DNA of 12,789 nt. Source: an uncultured Veillonella sp. GTDB lineage: Bacteria > Bacillota > Negativicutes > Veillonellales > Veillonellaceae. Position 1 is the stretch's first letter. The number at the start of each line of letters is the position of its first letter. Below the pieces are notes generated by a model, which saw only the letters and a list, made by a program, of their open reading frames with translations, ran no database searches and was not told where the DNA came from. Positions 6,321 to 12,789 of the stretch are shown piece by piece. Made by a program: the position numbers and the translations under genes. The DNA lies in NCBI GenBank assembly GCA_900757715.1, contig CAAEOZ010000081.1, forward strand, positions 1-12,789, written 5' to 3'.

Positions 6321-8069
6321 ATGAAACGTACAAAAATTGTATGTACTGTAGGTCCAGGAACGGATAAATTTGGCATCTTAGAAGATATGATGCGGGCTGG
6401 CATGAACGTAGCTCGTTTTAACTTCTCTCACGGATCCCATGAAGAGCAAGCGGAGCGCATGCAAATGGTGCGCGATGCGGCGATGATTGTAAATAAACCA
6501 ATCGCATTATTGCTCGACACAAAAGGTCCTGAGGTTCGTCTTGGTCTATTTAAAGAGGGCAAGGTATTCCTCGAAGCCGGTCAACAATTTACGTTGACTA
6601 CAGATGATGTAGAAGGTACAAGAGAGATTAGCTCCGTGAACTACAAAGGTCTTACAGGCGATGTGTCCGTAGGGGATAAAGTCCTCTTGGCTGATGGGCT
6701 TGTAACACTTATTATCGATGCTATCGAAGGTAATACTATCGTTACAACTGTTCAAAACAGCGGGGAAATCGGTAACCGCAAGCGCGTAGCCGTACCAGGT
6801 GTAGCACTAAGCTTGCCACCCGTATCTGAACAGGATGAAGCAGACTTGCGCTTTGGCTGTCAACAAGGGGTAGACTTTGTGGCTGCATCCTTTATGCAAC
6901 GCGGTAAAGACATTGTGGCTATTCGCCGTATTCTTGAGTCTGAGAAAAAAGACATCAAGATTATCGCGAAAATTGAAAATGCAGAGGGCGTTAAAAATAT
7001 CGATGAAATCTTGGAAGTAGCTGACGGTCTCATGGTTGCTCGTGGCGATCTCGGTGTAGAAATTCCTGCAGAAGAGGTGCCAGTACTTCAAAAGATGATG
7101 ATTGAAAAATGTAATGACTTGGGGAAACCCGTTATTACGGCGACACAAATGCTCGAGTCTATGATTCAAAACCCACGTCCAACACGGGCGGAAGCAAGTG
7201 ACGTAGCCAACGCCATTTTGGATGGTACTGATGCGATTATGTTGTCTGGTGAAACAGCCAATGGTTCTTATCCTGTAGAAGCTGTTGCAACCATGACTCG
7301 TATTGCAGAGGTAACGGAGAAGGCTGCTATTTACGATAGTTATAGTCGCGCTCGTGAGGATGAAGAAATGACTACCACAAGCGCTGTATGCTTGGCTAGC
7401 GTGCGCGTAGCTCAAAACCTCGGGGCCACAGCTATTTTGACATGTACTGAATCTGGACACACCGCACTTAGTGTGGCTCGTCATCGCCCAGATTGTAAAA
7501 TCATCGCTGTTACACCTCATGAGGAAACTATCCGTCGCATGCAATTATGCTGGGGTGTAGAGGCTATCAAGGGACATGAAATCATCAACTCCGATGAAAT
7601 GGTTAAACAAGCTATTACCGGTGCTCTCGGCACTGGCGCCATCGAGTCTGGTGACCTCGTAGTTGTTACTGCTGGGGTACCATCTGGTGCAACAGGTACG
7701 ACCAATATGATTCGCGTTCATATTGCAGGTCGAGTGCTCTTGTCTGGTAATGGTATTTTACGCAAATCTGTTACCGGTATTGTGTACATTGCTGCTAATC
7801 ATAAGGGCAATTATGAAAGCTTCAAAGACGGCGACATCCTAGTAGTAGGTACAATGGAGCCTGAATTGATGTCCATTGCCAAACGAGCTGGTGGTATCAT
7901 CGCAGTAGAAGATGGTTATACTTCTGATAGTGCAATTGCAGGTATTACCTATGGTATTCCTGTTATCTTAGGCGCTAAAAATGCCCATGAAGTGCTCCTC
8001 GAAGGTCAAGAAGTGACTATCGATGGAGAACGTGGTAAGGTATTTGCGGGCATTGCCAATGCTCGATAA
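6321..8069 (+). CDS. pyk: Pyruvate kinase with extra C-terminal PEP-utiliser domain
   Basis: Converts phosphoenolpyruvate and ADP to pyruvate and ATP, the last step of glycolysis, in the cytoplasm. 582 residues from the ATG at 6321, which has AGGAGGG just upstream. An upstream in-frame ATG at 6231 would add 30 residues not typical of the family and has no such site. Catalytic core: substrate-binding R32, N34 and S36 (ARFNFSHG), the signature IAKIENAEGV with active-site K217, MVARGDLGVEIP, and TATQMLESM. The C-terminal ~100 residues form the extra domain found in Bacillus-type enzymes, similar to the phosphohistidine domain of PPDK and PTS enzyme I. Its usual TSH motif reads TSD here (D536), so phosphotransfer through that histidine is not possible. 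A Bax-inhibitor-type gene follows 35 bases later with no terminator between. Confidence 0.97.
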   Translation: MKRTKIVCTVGPGTDKFGILEDMMRAGMNVARFNFSHGSHEEQAERMQMVRDAAMIVNKPIALLLDTKGPEVRLGLFKEGKVFLEAGQQFTLTTDDVEGTREISSVNYKGLTGDVSVGDKVLLADGLVTLIIDAIEGNTIVTTVQNSGEIGNRKRVAVPGVALSLPPVSEQDEADLRFGCQQGVDFVAASFMQRGKDIVAIRRILESEKKDIKIIAKIENAEGVKNIDEILEVADGLMVARGDLGVEIPAEEVPVLQKMMIEKCNDLGKPVITATQMLESMIQNPRPTRAEASDVANAILDGTDAIMLSGETANGSYPVEAVATMTRIAEVTEKAAIYDSYSRAREDEEMTTTSAVCLASVRVAQNLGATAILTCTESGHTALSVARHRPDCKIIAVTPHEETIRRMQLCWGVEAIKGHEIINSDEMVKQAITGALGTGAIESGDLVVVTAGVPSGATGTTNMIRVHIAGRVLLSGNGILRKSVTGIVYIAANHKGNYESFKDGDILVVGTMEPELMSIAKRAGGIIAVEDGYTSDSAIAGITYGIPVILGAKNAHEVLLEGQEVTIDGERGKVFAGIANAR

Positions 8070-8104
8070 TCTCTATGAGTGATAATTAAATAAGGAGGGA
8101 TAGT

Positions 8105-8848
8105 ATGAATCCATATAATGTAACAGGACCTACTGCAGCTGAGGTTGTACAGGTTGAAAGTATCGTATCTCAACGATTAAAAGGCTCTTTCTTGTGGATG
8201 GTTGTAGGTTTGCTTACAACCATCGGTGTTGGCTTTGCCGCATTAGCAAATCCAAACTGGTTACGTTTTGCGTATCAAAACTTTAATATTATTTTATTAG
8301 TAGAGCTTGGTGTGGTATTCCTATTTAGTGCTCGTGCATATTCTGCTAATATAATGACGTTACGTGGTATGTTCTTCCTCTATAGTGCTTTGAATGGTCT
8401 CACATTGACCTTGGTATCTTTGCGATATGATGTGTTTGATGTAGTTATTCCAGCCTTAGTAGGTACGTTAGCATTCTTTATTGGCTTTGCTGTGGTAGGG
8501 GCTACAACTAAGCGTAATTTATCATCCCTTACACCATATGTATTAGCTGCCTTAATTGGTATGATTATCGTATCTGTGGTCATGATGGGAGCCCGCTTCT
8601 TTAACTGGACTGTACTCAGTGGCTTTAGTGATACTGTTAGTTTAGTTCTAGGTTATGTAGGTGTTGTAGTATTCTCTATCTTTACAGCTATCGATGTGAA
8701 CCGCATTAAAAATAATGTGACACAAGTGGCGCTCATGGAGGATGAAACAATTTTAGACCGCATTGAAATCACTGGTGCTTTGAGCCTTTATTTAGATTTC
8801 ATTAACTTATTCTTATCCTTATTACGCATCTTTGGTAATAAGCGATAA
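8105..8848 (+). CDS. Bax inhibitor-1 / YetJ-type membrane protein
   Basis: 247-residue integral inner-membrane protein of the BI-1 (UPF0005, YccA/YetJ) family; the bacterial member YetJ is a pH-sensitive calcium leak channel. About seven membrane helices can be placed, near 30-47, 60-77, 84-107, 114-133, 142-161, 177-198 and 225-243. The family's conserved C-terminal features are present: F-T-A-I-D-V-N-R-I-K with D197, and LYLDFINLFLSLLRIFG with D231. These two aspartates correspond to the pair that senses pH in YetJ. The start has a strong AAGGAGGG five bases upstream. The gap to pyk is 35 bases and to the LysR gene 12 bases, so the three are probably one transcript. Transport activity is inferred from the family only. 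Confidence 0.93.
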   Translation: MNPYNVTGPTAAEVVQVESIVSQRLKGSFLWMVVGLLTTIGVGFAALANPNWLRFAYQNFNIILLVELGVVFLFSARAYSANIMTLRGMFFLYSALNGLTLTLVSLRYDVFDVVIPALVGTLAFFIGFAVVGATTKRNLSSLTPYVLAALIGMIIVSVVMMGARFFNWTVLSGFSDTVSLVLGYVGVVVFSIFTAIDVNRIKNNVTQVALMEDETILDRIEITGALSLYLDFINLFLSLLRIFGNKR

Positions 8849-8860
8849 CAAGGAGATTGT

Positions 8861-9772
8861 ATGGACGATAGAGAATGGCAAACCTTTGTTACCGTTGTCG
8901 ATGAAGGCAATATTACAAGGGCTGCAGAAAAATTATTTTTATCGCAACCAGCGTTGAGCTATCGGTTGCGCCATATAGAAAAAGCCTTGGGCCATTCTCT
9001 GTTGTTGCGAACTGCTGAAGGGATTGCCCTCACGGCACAAGGCGAAATTTTCTATGATTACTGCAAGCGAATGATGCAAGAACAAGAGGCTTTGGAGAAT
9101 GCTATGAATTCCGCTTCTGGCAAGATTCAAGGGACTTTGAAAATCGCGTCATCTATTAACTTTGCAGACTATGAACTACCAGCCTTATTGAGATCTTTCC
9201 GAGAACAATATCCAGATGTTCACATTCAAGTGAAGACTGCTTTCAGCCATCAAGTGGTAAAAATGTTTAATACCGGTGACTGTATGGTCGCCTTTGCTCG
9301 TGGTGGTTATGATGTGTCTGGCAAGTCTGAATTGTTACTAGCAGAACCATATTGTTTAGTATATAAAGAATTAGTGCCACCTGAATCCTTGGTAAAAGTA
9401 CCATTCATTAAATATCAAACAGATGCATCGGTAGCAAATATTATCGAAACTTGGTGTGCAGAACATTTTGATGAGCCTCCAAGTGTGGCGATGGATGTAA
9501 ACTCTATGAGTACTTGTCGCCATTTTGTTCGTGCTGGCCTTGGTTGGTCTATCTTGACCTATATGGGACTTGGATCTTGTAAGGATAAAGATATCTATGT
9601 GAGTCCATTGCGTAGCAAAGATGGTGAATATATCACCCGTGATACCAATATGGTGTACACAAAAGATGCGGAAAATTTGGTTGTAGTAAAAACGTTTATC
9701 GAATATGTTCGTCATTATTACAAAGAACATACCGTAGTGGATGACAGTATATTTAGAGAATATAAAGCATAG
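8861..9772 (+). CDS. LysR-type transcriptional regulator
   Basis: 303-residue DNA-binding regulator. An N-terminal winged HTH (about 2-62: E-W-Q-T-F-V-T-V-V-D-E-G-N-I-T-R-A-A-E, then SQPALSYRLRHIEKALG) is followed by a linker helix and a periplasmic-binding-protein-like effector domain (about 88-295). The effector ligand cannot be read from sequence. AAGGAG lies five bases before the ATG, and the gene starts 12 bases after the BI-1 gene. Unlike many LysR genes it is not divergent from an obvious target; it is the last gene before a strong terminator. The next gene on the same strand is the anion transporter of the citrate cluster, so regulation of that cluster is a reasonable guess but not shown. 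Confidence 0.94.
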   Translation: MDDREWQTFVTVVDEGNITRAAEKLFLSQPALSYRLRHIEKALGHSLLLRTAEGIALTAQGEIFYDYCKRMMQEQEALENAMNSASGKIQGTLKIASSINFADYELPALLRSFREQYPDVHIQVKTAFSHQVVKMFNTGDCMVAFARGGYDVSGKSELLLAEPYCLVYKELVPPESLVKVPFIKYQTDASVANIIETWCAEHFDEPPSVAMDVNSMSTCRHFVRAGLGWSILTYMGLGSCKDKDIYVSPLRSKDGEYITRDTNMVYTKDAENLVVVKTFIEYVRHYYKEHTVVDDSIFREYKA

Positions 9773-9892
9773 GATGCATTATAATAGAGTATATCTATGA
9801 GATTTTCTAACTGTTTATCCATGCTGTTTCAGTATTGGACTTTTTCGATATAATAACTCATAATATAGATTAAGATCAATATAGTACCATGT

Positions 9893-9937
9893 AAGTGCAT
9901 GTATATCCCCTTTGGGGAGGTATACATGCATTTTTTT
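9893..9937 (+). terminator. Strong intrinsic terminator after the LysR gene
   Basis: A 10-bp outer stem (9896-9905 TGCATGTATA with 9921-9930) and a 5-bp inner stem (9906-9910 TCCCC with 9914-9918) are separated only by a GG bulge, with a TTT loop. Seven Ts follow at 9931-9937. A classical strong rho-independent terminator closing the pyk-BI-1-lysR unit. Confidence 0.93.
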
Positions 9938-10050
9938 CATTTGGAACTACAATTCTATGCTCAAAATGCATAAAAGGTATGATTAGTAGATATAAAAGTT
10001 TTTATAACCCCTATAAAGGTAATCTATTATTCATATTTCTTTTAAACATA

Positions 10051-10056
10051 TATAAT
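10051..10056 (+). promoter_or_regulatory. Probable -10 box for the transporter-citDE unit
   Basis: TATAAT in the gap after the terminator. The -35 region is weak (TTATTC, about 18 bases upstream). It would give a leader of about 100 bases that contains a 16-bp dyad and a short frame. Another TGATATATAT-like box lies at 10130-10139, nearer the gene. The assignment is tentative. Confidence 0.35.
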
Positions 10057-10166
10057 GAGTGTAGACAAAAATTCCTAGAGTTCAATAGATGATAGTCGCG
10101 TATCAAGAATTTCTGGGGTAGTGTTAGGATGATATATATGCCTATGTTTTTAAGAAAGGAATAAAC

Positions 10167-11591
10167 ATGGAAAGATTCTTGAAATTAGCATTAATTGTGC
10201 TAATCCCTGTAATCCTCTGGTTCACAACTCCACCAGAAGGACTCACTGATACGGCGTGGCGCCTCTTGGGCTTTTACATTGCAGGTATCGTTGGTTTGAT
10301 TTTAAAACCGTATCCAATTCAAATTATTTTATTAGCTGTATTATCTGCATCTGCATTATTCTTAGACAATGCAAAAGATATTTTGGCCGGTTATGGCTCC
10401 ACAGCATTGTGGATGATTATAGCTGCTTTCTCCTTGAGTGTAGCGTTTGGTAAAACTGGTCTTGGTCACCGCGTAGCTTATTACTTAATTCGTGCATTTG
10501 GTTCTACTGTATTGCGCTTGGGTTATGTAACGGCGCTTCTTGATTTAGTATTATCCCCAGCAACACCTTCTAACACAGCTCGTGCGGCTGGTATCGTATA
10601 CCCAATTAATTTATCCATTGCTGAATCCATCGGTTCTTACCCTGGTGACACTGCAAAACGCGGTGGTTCCTTCATCTTGATGAATGGTTACTTCGTTACA
10701 AAAATTACGTCCTTCATGTTCTTAACAGCTATGGCTCCTAACGTGTTGGCGTTAGACTTCGTAACAAAAATCACAGGTCTTAGTATGAATTGGGTAGAGT
10801 GGGCAGCTGCGTTAGCACTTCCTGGTTTTGTAATGTTGCTCTTTGTACCTCTTGTAGGTTACTGGATTGATCGTCCTGAAAATGTTGCTATTGATAACAA
10901 GAAATTGGCTGCTGAAGGTCTTGCCGAATTAGGACCTATGAAAACTTCTGAAAAAATCTTGGCAGTTGTATTTATTCTTGCTCTTATCGGTTGGGCATGG
11001 CCTTCTATTGAATTCATATTCCCATCATTAGCTTTTGATTTAAGTCCTACAGCTGTTGCATTGGTAGCTATGACTGTCGTGTTCTTCTCCGGTATCATTA
11101 CTTGGGATGACATGGTTCAAACTAAAGCTGTTTGGAATACATTCATCTGGTTTGGTGCGATTCTTGGTTTATCCACAGCTTTAACAAAAGCAAAATTCTT
11201 TGCTTGGCTTGCAGCATATATGCAAGCAAACTTGGCTCTTGATGTGGCTCCACTCGTAGTTGTACTAATTCTTTCTGGTATCAGTGTAGTAATTCGTTAC
11301 TTGTTCGCTTCCAGTACTGCATATATTGCATCTATGCTTCCAGTATTCTTGACTGTAGGTATGGCAGCAGGTGTAGATCCAGTTATGTTTGGTCTCGTAT
11401 TGCTTGCAACAAATGCATTTGGTGGTCTCGTAACTCACTACGGTGCATCCCCTGGCCCTATCATCTACTCTGCAGGTTACAACAACTTGAAAGATTGGTG
11501 GACTGCTGGTGCTATCTTAGCGGTATTGAGTTGGATTCTACTCTTTGTAGTAGGTATCCCTTGGTGGACTTTCATCGGTATGATTGGCTAA
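10167..11591 (+). CDS. DASS-family anion transporter (citrate/dicarboxylate type)
   Basis: 474-residue inner-membrane transporter of the divalent anion:Na+ symporter (SLC13/CitT, 2-oxoglutarate/malate translocator) family, which exchange or co-transport di- and tricarboxylates. It is hydrophobic throughout with a dozen or so membrane segments. The first substrate/sodium motif is S135-N136-T137 in SPATPSNTARAAG, and the inverted-repeat partner is S382-S383-T384 in FASSTAYIASMLPVF. The conserved end includes ATNAFGGLVTHYGASPGPI. Length is normal for the family. AAAGGA lies six bases before the ATG. It precedes citD and citE on the same strand, pointing to citrate (perhaps in exchange for succinate, acetate or malate) as substrate, though substrate specificity cannot be read from the motifs alone. 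Confidence 0.93.
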   Translation: MERFLKLALIVLIPVILWFTTPPEGLTDTAWRLLGFYIAGIVGLILKPYPIQIILLAVLSASALFLDNAKDILAGYGSTALWMIIAAFSLSVAFGKTGLGHRVAYYLIRAFGSTVLRLGYVTALLDLVLSPATPSNTARAAGIVYPINLSIAESIGSYPGDTAKRGGSFILMNGYFVTKITSFMFLTAMAPNVLALDFVTKITGLSMNWVEWAAALALPGFVMLLFVPLVGYWIDRPENVAIDNKKLAAEGLAELGPMKTSEKILAVVFILALIGWAWPSIEFIFPSLAFDLSPTAVALVAMTVVFFSGIITWDDMVQTKAVWNTFIWFGAILGLSTALTKAKFFAWLAAYMQANLALDVAPLVVVLILSGISVVIRYLFASSTAYIASMLPVFLTVGMAAGVDPVMFGLVLLATNAFGGLVTHYGASPGPIIYSAGYNNLKDWWTAGAILAVLSWILLFVVGIPWWTFIGMIG

Positions 11592-11623
11592 TCATATAAT
11601 TTTATAATCACCATTGTTTTTAC

Positions 11624-11662
11624 GGCACGGACCAGACATTCGCGACACGTCTGGTCTTTGCC
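11624..11662 (+). repeat. Long hairpin between the transporter gene and citD
   Basis: An 8-bp perfect stem (11630-11637 GACCAGAC with 11649-11656 GTCTGGTC) extends past one G-T wobble and one mismatch into GGCA (11624-11627) with TGCC (11659-11662). The T run that would make it a terminator (11673-11679) starts 10 bases after the stem rather than directly. It lies 33 bases before the citD ATG and could be a leaky terminator, an RNA processing site or a stabiliser. Confidence 0.7.
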
Positions 11663-11695
11663 ATTTGATATATTTTTTTGTGGAAAGGATGCAAC

Positions 11696-11965
11696 ATGGC
11701 ACAATTAGTAAAAGTTGCGCAAGCAGGTTTCGACGAAAAAAATGATGCTTTAGTAACGGTTGAACCAATTGCTAGCGGTATCGAAATCGAATTAACATCC
11801 AAAGTTATTCGCCAATACGGCAACCAAATTAAATCCGTTGTTTTAAACACAGTGAAAGAAGCTGGTTTTGACGGCGTAAAAGTAATCGTACAAGATAAAA
11901 ATGCTTGGGATTACACAATTAAAGCTCGCGTATTAGGTGCATTGGAAAGGGGGAGCAAAGCATAA
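11696..11965 (+). CDS. citD: Citrate lyase acyl carrier subunit (gamma), lacking the usual serine
   Basis: 89 residues; the gamma subunit of citrate lyase normally carries the phosphoribosyl-dephospho-CoA arm that holds the acetyl/citryl group. Family features are clear: A-G near residues 10-11, GIEIELTSKVIRQYGNQI (29-46), D-K-N-A-W-D-Y-T-I-K-A-R near the end. In the classical protein the attachment serine (Ser14 in Klebsiella) sits in AGTLES(S/G)D. Here the aligned stretch is AGFDEKND, with K15 at the serine position and no serine before residue 28. AAAGGA precedes the ATG at 11696 by six bases. An in-frame TTG at 11678 would overlap this site and is rejected. The stop shares one base with the citE start (TAATG), implying translational coupling. 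It may work without covalent CoA, be structural, or use another residue. Confidence 0.9.
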   Translation: MAQLVKVAQAGFDEKNDALVTVEPIASGIEIELTSKVIRQYGNQIKSVVLNTVKEAGFDGVKVIVQDKNAWDYTIKARVLGALERGSKA

Positions 11966-12789
11966 TGGCTAACGATAAAACATTCCCAGAAGTTAAAACA
12001 AACCCATTAACAGAGGCTGCTAAAAAACGCTTGTCTCGTTCCATGATGTTCGTACCGGGTAATACACCTAAAATGATTAACAGTGCAGATATTCACGGTG
12101 CTGACTCCATCATGATCGATATCGAAGATTCCGTGCCAATTACAGAAAAAGACACAGCTCGTCTTTTAACGGCAGAAGCATTGAAATCCCGTAAATTCCG
12201 TGCAGAAACAGTTGTTCGTATCAACCATCCTACACAAACTCCTTATGGCTATGACGATCTTGATGTCATCGTTCCAGCTAAACCTGATATGATTCGTTTA
12301 CCTAAAACTGAAGATGTTTCTGAAGTTGAAATCGTAGCGAAGAAGATTGAAGAAGTGGAAAAAGCTAACGGCTGGCCAGAAGGTACAATCAATATTATCG
12401 TAGCTATCGAATCCGTTCGTGGCTTATACAATGTTCGTGAAATCTGCCACGGCCCTCGCGTAGTTGCTATCGCTCTTGGCGCTGAAGACTATCGTGCAGA
12501 CCTTCGCACAGGTAAACATAAACCAGCTGTTGAATTGTTGTTCGCTCGTCAAACAATCCTTCATGCAGCACGCGAAGCAGGTATCCGCGTAATCGATACT
12601 GTATTCTCTGACGTGAAAGACCCACAAGGTTTCCGCGAAGAAGTTGAATTCATTAAAGCTTTGGGTTATGATGGCAAATCTTGTATCCATCCAAGCCAAA
12701 TCAAAATTATCCACGAAGTATTCACTCCTGACGAAAAAGAAATCGCTCATTCCGTTAAGGTATTGAACAGCTATGCAGATGCATTGCGC
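11965..12789 (+). CDS. citE: Citrate lyase beta subunit, 3' end outside window
   Basis: Citryl-thioester lyase (beta) subunit of citrate lyase; cleaves the citryl group to oxaloacetate and an acetyl thioester in the cytoplasm. 275 codons are present and the frame is open to the right edge; the family is about 290-300 residues, so little is missing. A HpcH/HpaI-type TIM barrel is shown by MMFVPGN (27-33), DIEDSV with D52/E54, the substrate-binding VVRINHP with R85, RLPKTE, AIES with the probable metal ligand E149, and LGAEDY with D175. CDGKS-like ending L-G-Y-D-G-K-S-C-I-H-P is also conserved. The ATG overlaps the citD stop by one base; GGGAG lies nine bases upstream. The alpha subunit gene citF is expected next. 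A CitE acting on free CoA thioesters is possible given the unusual CitD. Confidence 0.95.
   Translation, partial: MANDKTFPEVKTNPLTEAAKKRLSRSMMFVPGNTPKMINSADIHGADSIMIDIEDSVPITEKDTARLLTAEALKSRKFRAETVVRINHPTQTPYGYDDLDVIVPAKPDMIRLPKTEDVSEVEIVAKKIEEVEKANGWPEGTINIIVAIESVRGLYNVREICHGPRVVAIALGAEDYRADLRTGKHKPAVELLFARQTILHAAREAGIRVIDTVFSDVKDPQGFREEVEFIKALGYDGKSCIHPSQIKIIHEVFTPDEKEIAHSVKVLNSYADALR

Larger units (their letters stand above)
9773..10166 (+). other. Non-coding gap between lysR and the transporter gene
   Basis: 394 bases without a supported gene. It holds, in order: a TATAAT at 9849-9854; the strong terminator at 9893-9937; an AT-rich part with a second TATAAT at 10051-10056 suited to the transporter gene; a 16-bp dyad TGATA-N6-TATCA at 10090-10105; and an 11-codon frame (10129-10164) ending two bases before the transporter ATG. 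A 65-codon frame at 9895-10092 begins inside the terminator hairpin and has no ribosome binding site, so I do not count it as a gene. Confidence 0.7.

Noticed and set aside
6807..7544. 245-codon minus-strand frame inside pyk
   Set aside because: Shadow of the conserved pyruvate kinase core; cysteine- and histidine-rich translation unlike a real protein.
9797..9853. 18-codon frame after lysR
   Set aside because: No ribosome binding site and no sign of conservation visible; too short to support.
9895..10092. 65-codon plus-strand frame after lysR
   Set aside because: It starts inside the terminator hairpin, has no ribosome binding site, and its product resembles nothing; the hairpin explains the sequence.

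Overview
The window looks like chromosomal DNA of a Negativicutes bacterium, most likely Veillonella or a close relative. This rests on moderately AT-rich coding DNA, strong AAGGAGG-type ribosome binding sites, and a fermentative set of genes: a pyruvate kinase with the extra C-terminal domain, a dicarboxylate/citrate-type DASS transporter, and citrate lyase subunits. The organism call is inference from gene content and style, not from a database match.

Layout. (1) Positions 1-565: the 3' part of an XRE-type regulator gene, open at the left edge, closed by an intrinsic terminator. (2) Positions 566-2063: a markedly AT-rich island with two minus-strand genes of unknown function. One encodes a membrane-anchored coiled-coil protein and the other a soluble protein; both appear to carry the same kind of small beta domain. 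The island has its own extended -10 promoter (1907-1915), a 46-nt near-perfect palindrome between the genes (1279-1324) and a minus-strand terminator (715-750). (3) Positions 2064-9937: a plus-strand housekeeping run of YgjP-like metallohydrolase, dnaE, pyk, a Bax inhibitor-1 family membrane protein and a LysR regulator. Gaps are short, and the run ends at a strong terminator (9893-9937). (4) Positions 9938-12789: a long leader, a DASS anion transporter, citD and the start of citE, which runs off the right edge.

How the genes work together. The right-hand cluster is a citrate (or related carboxylate) uptake and cleavage unit: the transporter imports the acid, CitD should carry the acyl group, and CitE should cleave the citryl thioester. 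The alpha subunit (citF) is expected just beyond the window. The LysR regulator upstream is a plausible but unproven regulator of it. Pyruvate kinase follows the replicase gene dnaE, with its own probable promoter.

The strongest oddities are: a CitD that lacks the serine normally carrying the prosthetic group; the unexplained two-gene AT-rich island with its palindrome and heptad repeats; and a pyruvate kinase C-terminal domain in which the usual TSH motif reads TSD.
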